Source: Elusimicrobiota bacterium (GTDB lineage: Bacteria > Elusimicrobiota > Elusimicrobia > Elusimicrobiales > UBA9959). From it: DNA of 41,485 bases. The stretch lies in assembly GCA_016209085.1 (NCBI GenBank), contig JACQWV010000101.1, positions 1 through 41,485 of the forward strand, read 5' to 3'. This document shows, piece by piece, positions 39,679-41,485 of this stretch (position 1 is its first letter; each line of letters opens with the position of its first letter). The position numbers and the translations under genes are program-made. The notes below the pieces were generated by a model that saw nothing but the letters and a program-made list of their open reading frames with translations, made no database searches and was not told where the DNA came from.

Positions 39679-40471
39679 ATGAGCAAAAAAATATGGCTCG
39701 TGACCGGGGGGGCGGGATTCATAGGGTCAAACATCGCGGAGGAACTCGTCAGAAGAGGGGAGAAGGTCAGAATCCTTGACAACTTTTCCACCGGCAAAAA
39801 AGAACACATAAAAAATTTTATCGGCAGGGTTGAACTGCTGAAGGGCGACATAAGAAATCTGGCTGATTTGAAGAAAGCCCTGAAAGGAGCGGCGTTAGTT
39901 CTCCATCAGGCCGCTTTGAGGTCCGTTCCCAAATCCATAAACAATCCTTTTGAAACCAATCAGGTAAACGTGGAAGGCACTCTGAATCTTCTGATAGCCG
40001 CAAAGAATGCCGGCGTTAAAAGGGTGGTATACGCGTCTTCCAGTTCCGTATACGGCGATTCAAAAAGGTTTCCGCAGAGGGAAGACATGAAACCGACCCC
40101 CATTTCTCCTTATGCCGTAAGCAAACTGGCGGCGGAGAATTACTGCGTCATGTTTGCCAGGACATACGGGCTTGAAACGGTTTCCCTGAGATATTTTAAC
40201 GTATTCGGTCCGCGGCAGGATCCTGAATCCATGTATTCCGCAGTCATACCCAGGTTTATGGATCTTTTAAAACAGAGAAAATCCCTTGAAATTCACTGGG
40301 ACGGGAAACAGGCAAGGGATTTCACGTACGTCTCAAACGTGGTGGATGCCAACATAAAAGCCGCGCTCGCTAAAAACATTTCAGGGGAAGTTTACAACAT
40401 AGCCACGGGTCAGCTTTGAAAAAGGGCTTTTGAAAACATGGGAATACTTCACAGGACTGGAGGATTTATGA
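39679..40471 (+). pseudogene. NAD-dependent sugar epimerase/dehydratase, internally deleted and frameshifted
   Basis: Residues 1-245 are an extended SDR epimerase: GGAGFIG (NAD binding), NVEGTLNLLIAA, ASSSSVYGD, YAVSKLAAE (catalytic YxxxK), RYFNVFGPRQ and DFTYVSNVVDA. The first frame stops at 40419 after NIATGQL. In the +1 frame, 40415-40471 reads FEKGLLKTWEYFTGLEDL, which looks like the normal C-terminal helix of this family and ends at a TGA overlapping the tdk start (ATGA). So about 50 residues appear deleted and the tail shifted out of frame. The remaining 246-residue product lacks most of the sugar-binding lobe and is probably inactive. A short start context follows AT-rich DNA. Confidence 0.8.
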
Positions 40472-41028
40472 TATTCAATGTTTCGTCTAATACGGGATGG
40501 ATAGAAGTCGTATGCGGGAGCATGTTTTCAGGCAAGACGCAGGAATTAATAAGGAGACTCAAACTTGCCAGCATAGCAAAACAGAAAGTTCAGGTATTTA
40601 ATTCGCATCTTGACACAAGATATACGAAGGAGCACATTGTTTCCCATGACAAGTCAATGATACCTTCAAAATCAGTCAGAACCGCAAAAGAGATATTAAA
40701 AATGACCCAGCACGATACTCAGGTCGTGGGCATAGACGAGGCGCATTTTTTCACAGATGAAGTGGTTGAGGTTTGCCAGAAGCTTGCCAACTCCGGTAAA
40801 AGAGTGATAGTTGCCGGGCTTGACCAGGATTACCGCGGAGAGGCTTTTTTAAACATGGCAAAGCTCATCGCCGTGGCCGAGTATGCGACCAAAAATCTTG
40901 CTATCTGCATGGTGTGCGGAAATCCCGCTCATTTCAGCCAGAGGCTTACGGACAGTGCAAAACGCATAGAGGTCGGGGCATCGGATAAATACGAAGCCAG
41001 ATGCAGGAAATGCTTTAAACCAGGATGA
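40468..41028 (+). CDS. tdk: Thymidine kinase
   Basis: Type II thymidine kinase, salvaging thymidine with ATP. The 186 residues show P-loop GSMFSGKT, the DEAHFF motif, LDQDYRGEAF, and the zinc site CMVCGN...CRKCF, with the lasso region between. ATG 40468 has GGAGG five nt upstream; the longer frame from 40438 lacks a site. The start overlaps the ancestral stop of the decayed epimerase gene. A transposase begins 5 nt after the stop. Confidence 0.95.
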   Translation: MIFNVSSNTGWIEVVCGSMFSGKTQELIRRLKLASIAKQKVQVFNSHLDTRYTKEHIVSHDKSMIPSKSVRTAKEILKMTQHDTQVVGIDEAHFFTDEVVEVCQKLANSGKRVIVAGLDQDYRGEAFLNMAKLIAVAEYATKNLAICMVCGNPAHFSQRLTDSAKRIEVGASDKYEARCRKCFKPG

Positions 41029-41032
41029 GCTT

Positions 41033-41485
41033 ATGTACAGATCTGAAAAAAAAGTTCAGGCGCTTTTTAAGGATTTTTTCCATCTTGGAACCAAAATTCA
41101 TTCGGAAAATAAATGGCTCAGGCTTGCAGGTATCATTCCGTGGGAAAAAATGGATGAAATGTACGGCAGATATTTCTCGGATTACGGCAGACCTGCCAAA
41201 GACAGCCGTCTTATATGCGGTCTCCTGATAGTTAAATACATAAAAGATTTGAGCGATGAAGAAGCAATAGAGGAGTTCAGGGAAAACCCGTATATACAGG
41301 CGTTCTGCGGCCGCGAATATTACATTCCAGACATTCAAATCAGCGCCGGCATACTTTCAGAGAGACGCAAGCGCCTGGGAAAGGATTTCTTTGATTTTCT
41401 GGGGACAGAGGTTGCAAAAATACTTCGCGAACAGAAGTTTATAAAAGTAAAATCTTCCCGCCCAAGAAAACAGACTCTATTCGCC
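41033..41485 (+). CDS. Transposase, IS1182/IS5-type N-terminal part (cut by window edge)
   Basis: The frame is open from ATG 41033 to the window end, 151 codons with no stop. It has the DUF772-type N-terminal region of these transposases: NKWLRLAGIIPWEKMDEMY, RPAKDSRLICGLLIVKYIKDLSDEEAIEEF and ENPYIQAFCG. The catalytic DDE part lies outside the window. It begins just 5 nt after tdk, leaving no room for a normal left terminal repeat, so the element's left end should lie in the tdk 3' end or the gene may be a domesticated remnant. Confidence 0.85.
   Translation, partial: MYRSEKKVQALFKDFFHLGTKIHSENKWLRLAGIIPWEKMDEMYGRYFSDYGRPAKDSRLICGLLIVKYIKDLSDEEAIEEFRENPYIQAFCGREYYIPDIQISAGILSERRKRLGKDFFDFLGTEVAKILREQKFIKVKSSRPRKQTLFA

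Noticed and set aside
40438-40467. Upstream start of thymidine kinase
   Set aside because: It overlaps the epimerase remnant and has no ribosome site; ATG 40468 has GGAGG.
41025-41228. Short + strand frame at the start of the transposase
   Set aside because: The frame from 41033 is open to the window end and carries the transposase motifs; this one is out of frame.

Overview
The window looks like chromosome of an uncultured diderm (Gram-negative-type) bacterium of middling GC. The envelope evidence is an LptD-like LPS-assembly protein, lipoproteins, two probable outer-membrane beta-barrel proteins, and peptidoglycan enzymes (NamZ/DUF1343, MltA, an M23 peptidase). Isoprenoids come from the MEP pathway (IspH). 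The phylum cannot be fixed from sequence alone. The dense load of short repeats fits a candidate-phylum genome, but that is an impression.

Layout. 1-1070: two minus-strand tRNAs (Asp-GTC, Val-TAC) around a small lipoprotein and a small membrane protein. 1.1-7.4 kb: ispH fused to a UbiA-like membrane domain, uvrB, nadC, birA, queG. 7.4-10.6 kb (minus): a receiver protein, NamZ and MltA. 10.9-14.8 kb: a FecR-domain protein and two exported, barrel-like proteins. 15.1-20.1 kb: smc, a metallophosphoesterase and a second receiver. 20.2-23.3 kb: a compact RiPP-type cassette. 23.4-34.4 kb: trxA, polA, rhomboid, coaE, rho, M23 peptidase, GIY-YIG, rpmE, prfA, prmC, murA. 34.5-38.9 kb: folC, a ROK kinase and an LptD-like gene, which overlap. 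38.9-41.5 kb: a HepT/MntA-type pair, a decayed epimerase gene, tdk, and a transposase cut by the window edge.

Two things stand out. First, 20245-23329 encodes a radical SAM/SPASM maturase with a complete seven-cysteine SPASM signature. It is followed by a 33-residue, cysteine-rich peptide gene (21694-21795) with a strong Shine-Dalgarno, then an ABC ATPase and an ABC-2 permease. I read this as a ribosomally made, radical-SAM-modified, exported peptide whose core (WCC-x4-CC) I do not recognise from a named family.

Second, a ~45-bp GC-rich palindrome-containing repeat sits in frame inside at least five housekeeping genes (queG, mltA, polA, prfA, ROK kinase), with a related insert in birA. It occurs in both orientations and is read in different frames. 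A different palindrome (ACCCCGTGAAAT...ATTTCAC) is in frame in the rhomboid gene and also flanks the GIY-YIG gene. This resembles the Rickettsia palindromic elements that invade coding sequence. In addition, 6-8 bp minisatellites supply stop codons, C-terminal tails and even hydrophobic signal-peptide cores (mltA, namZ), and nested MITE-like palindromes fill the intergenic gaps.
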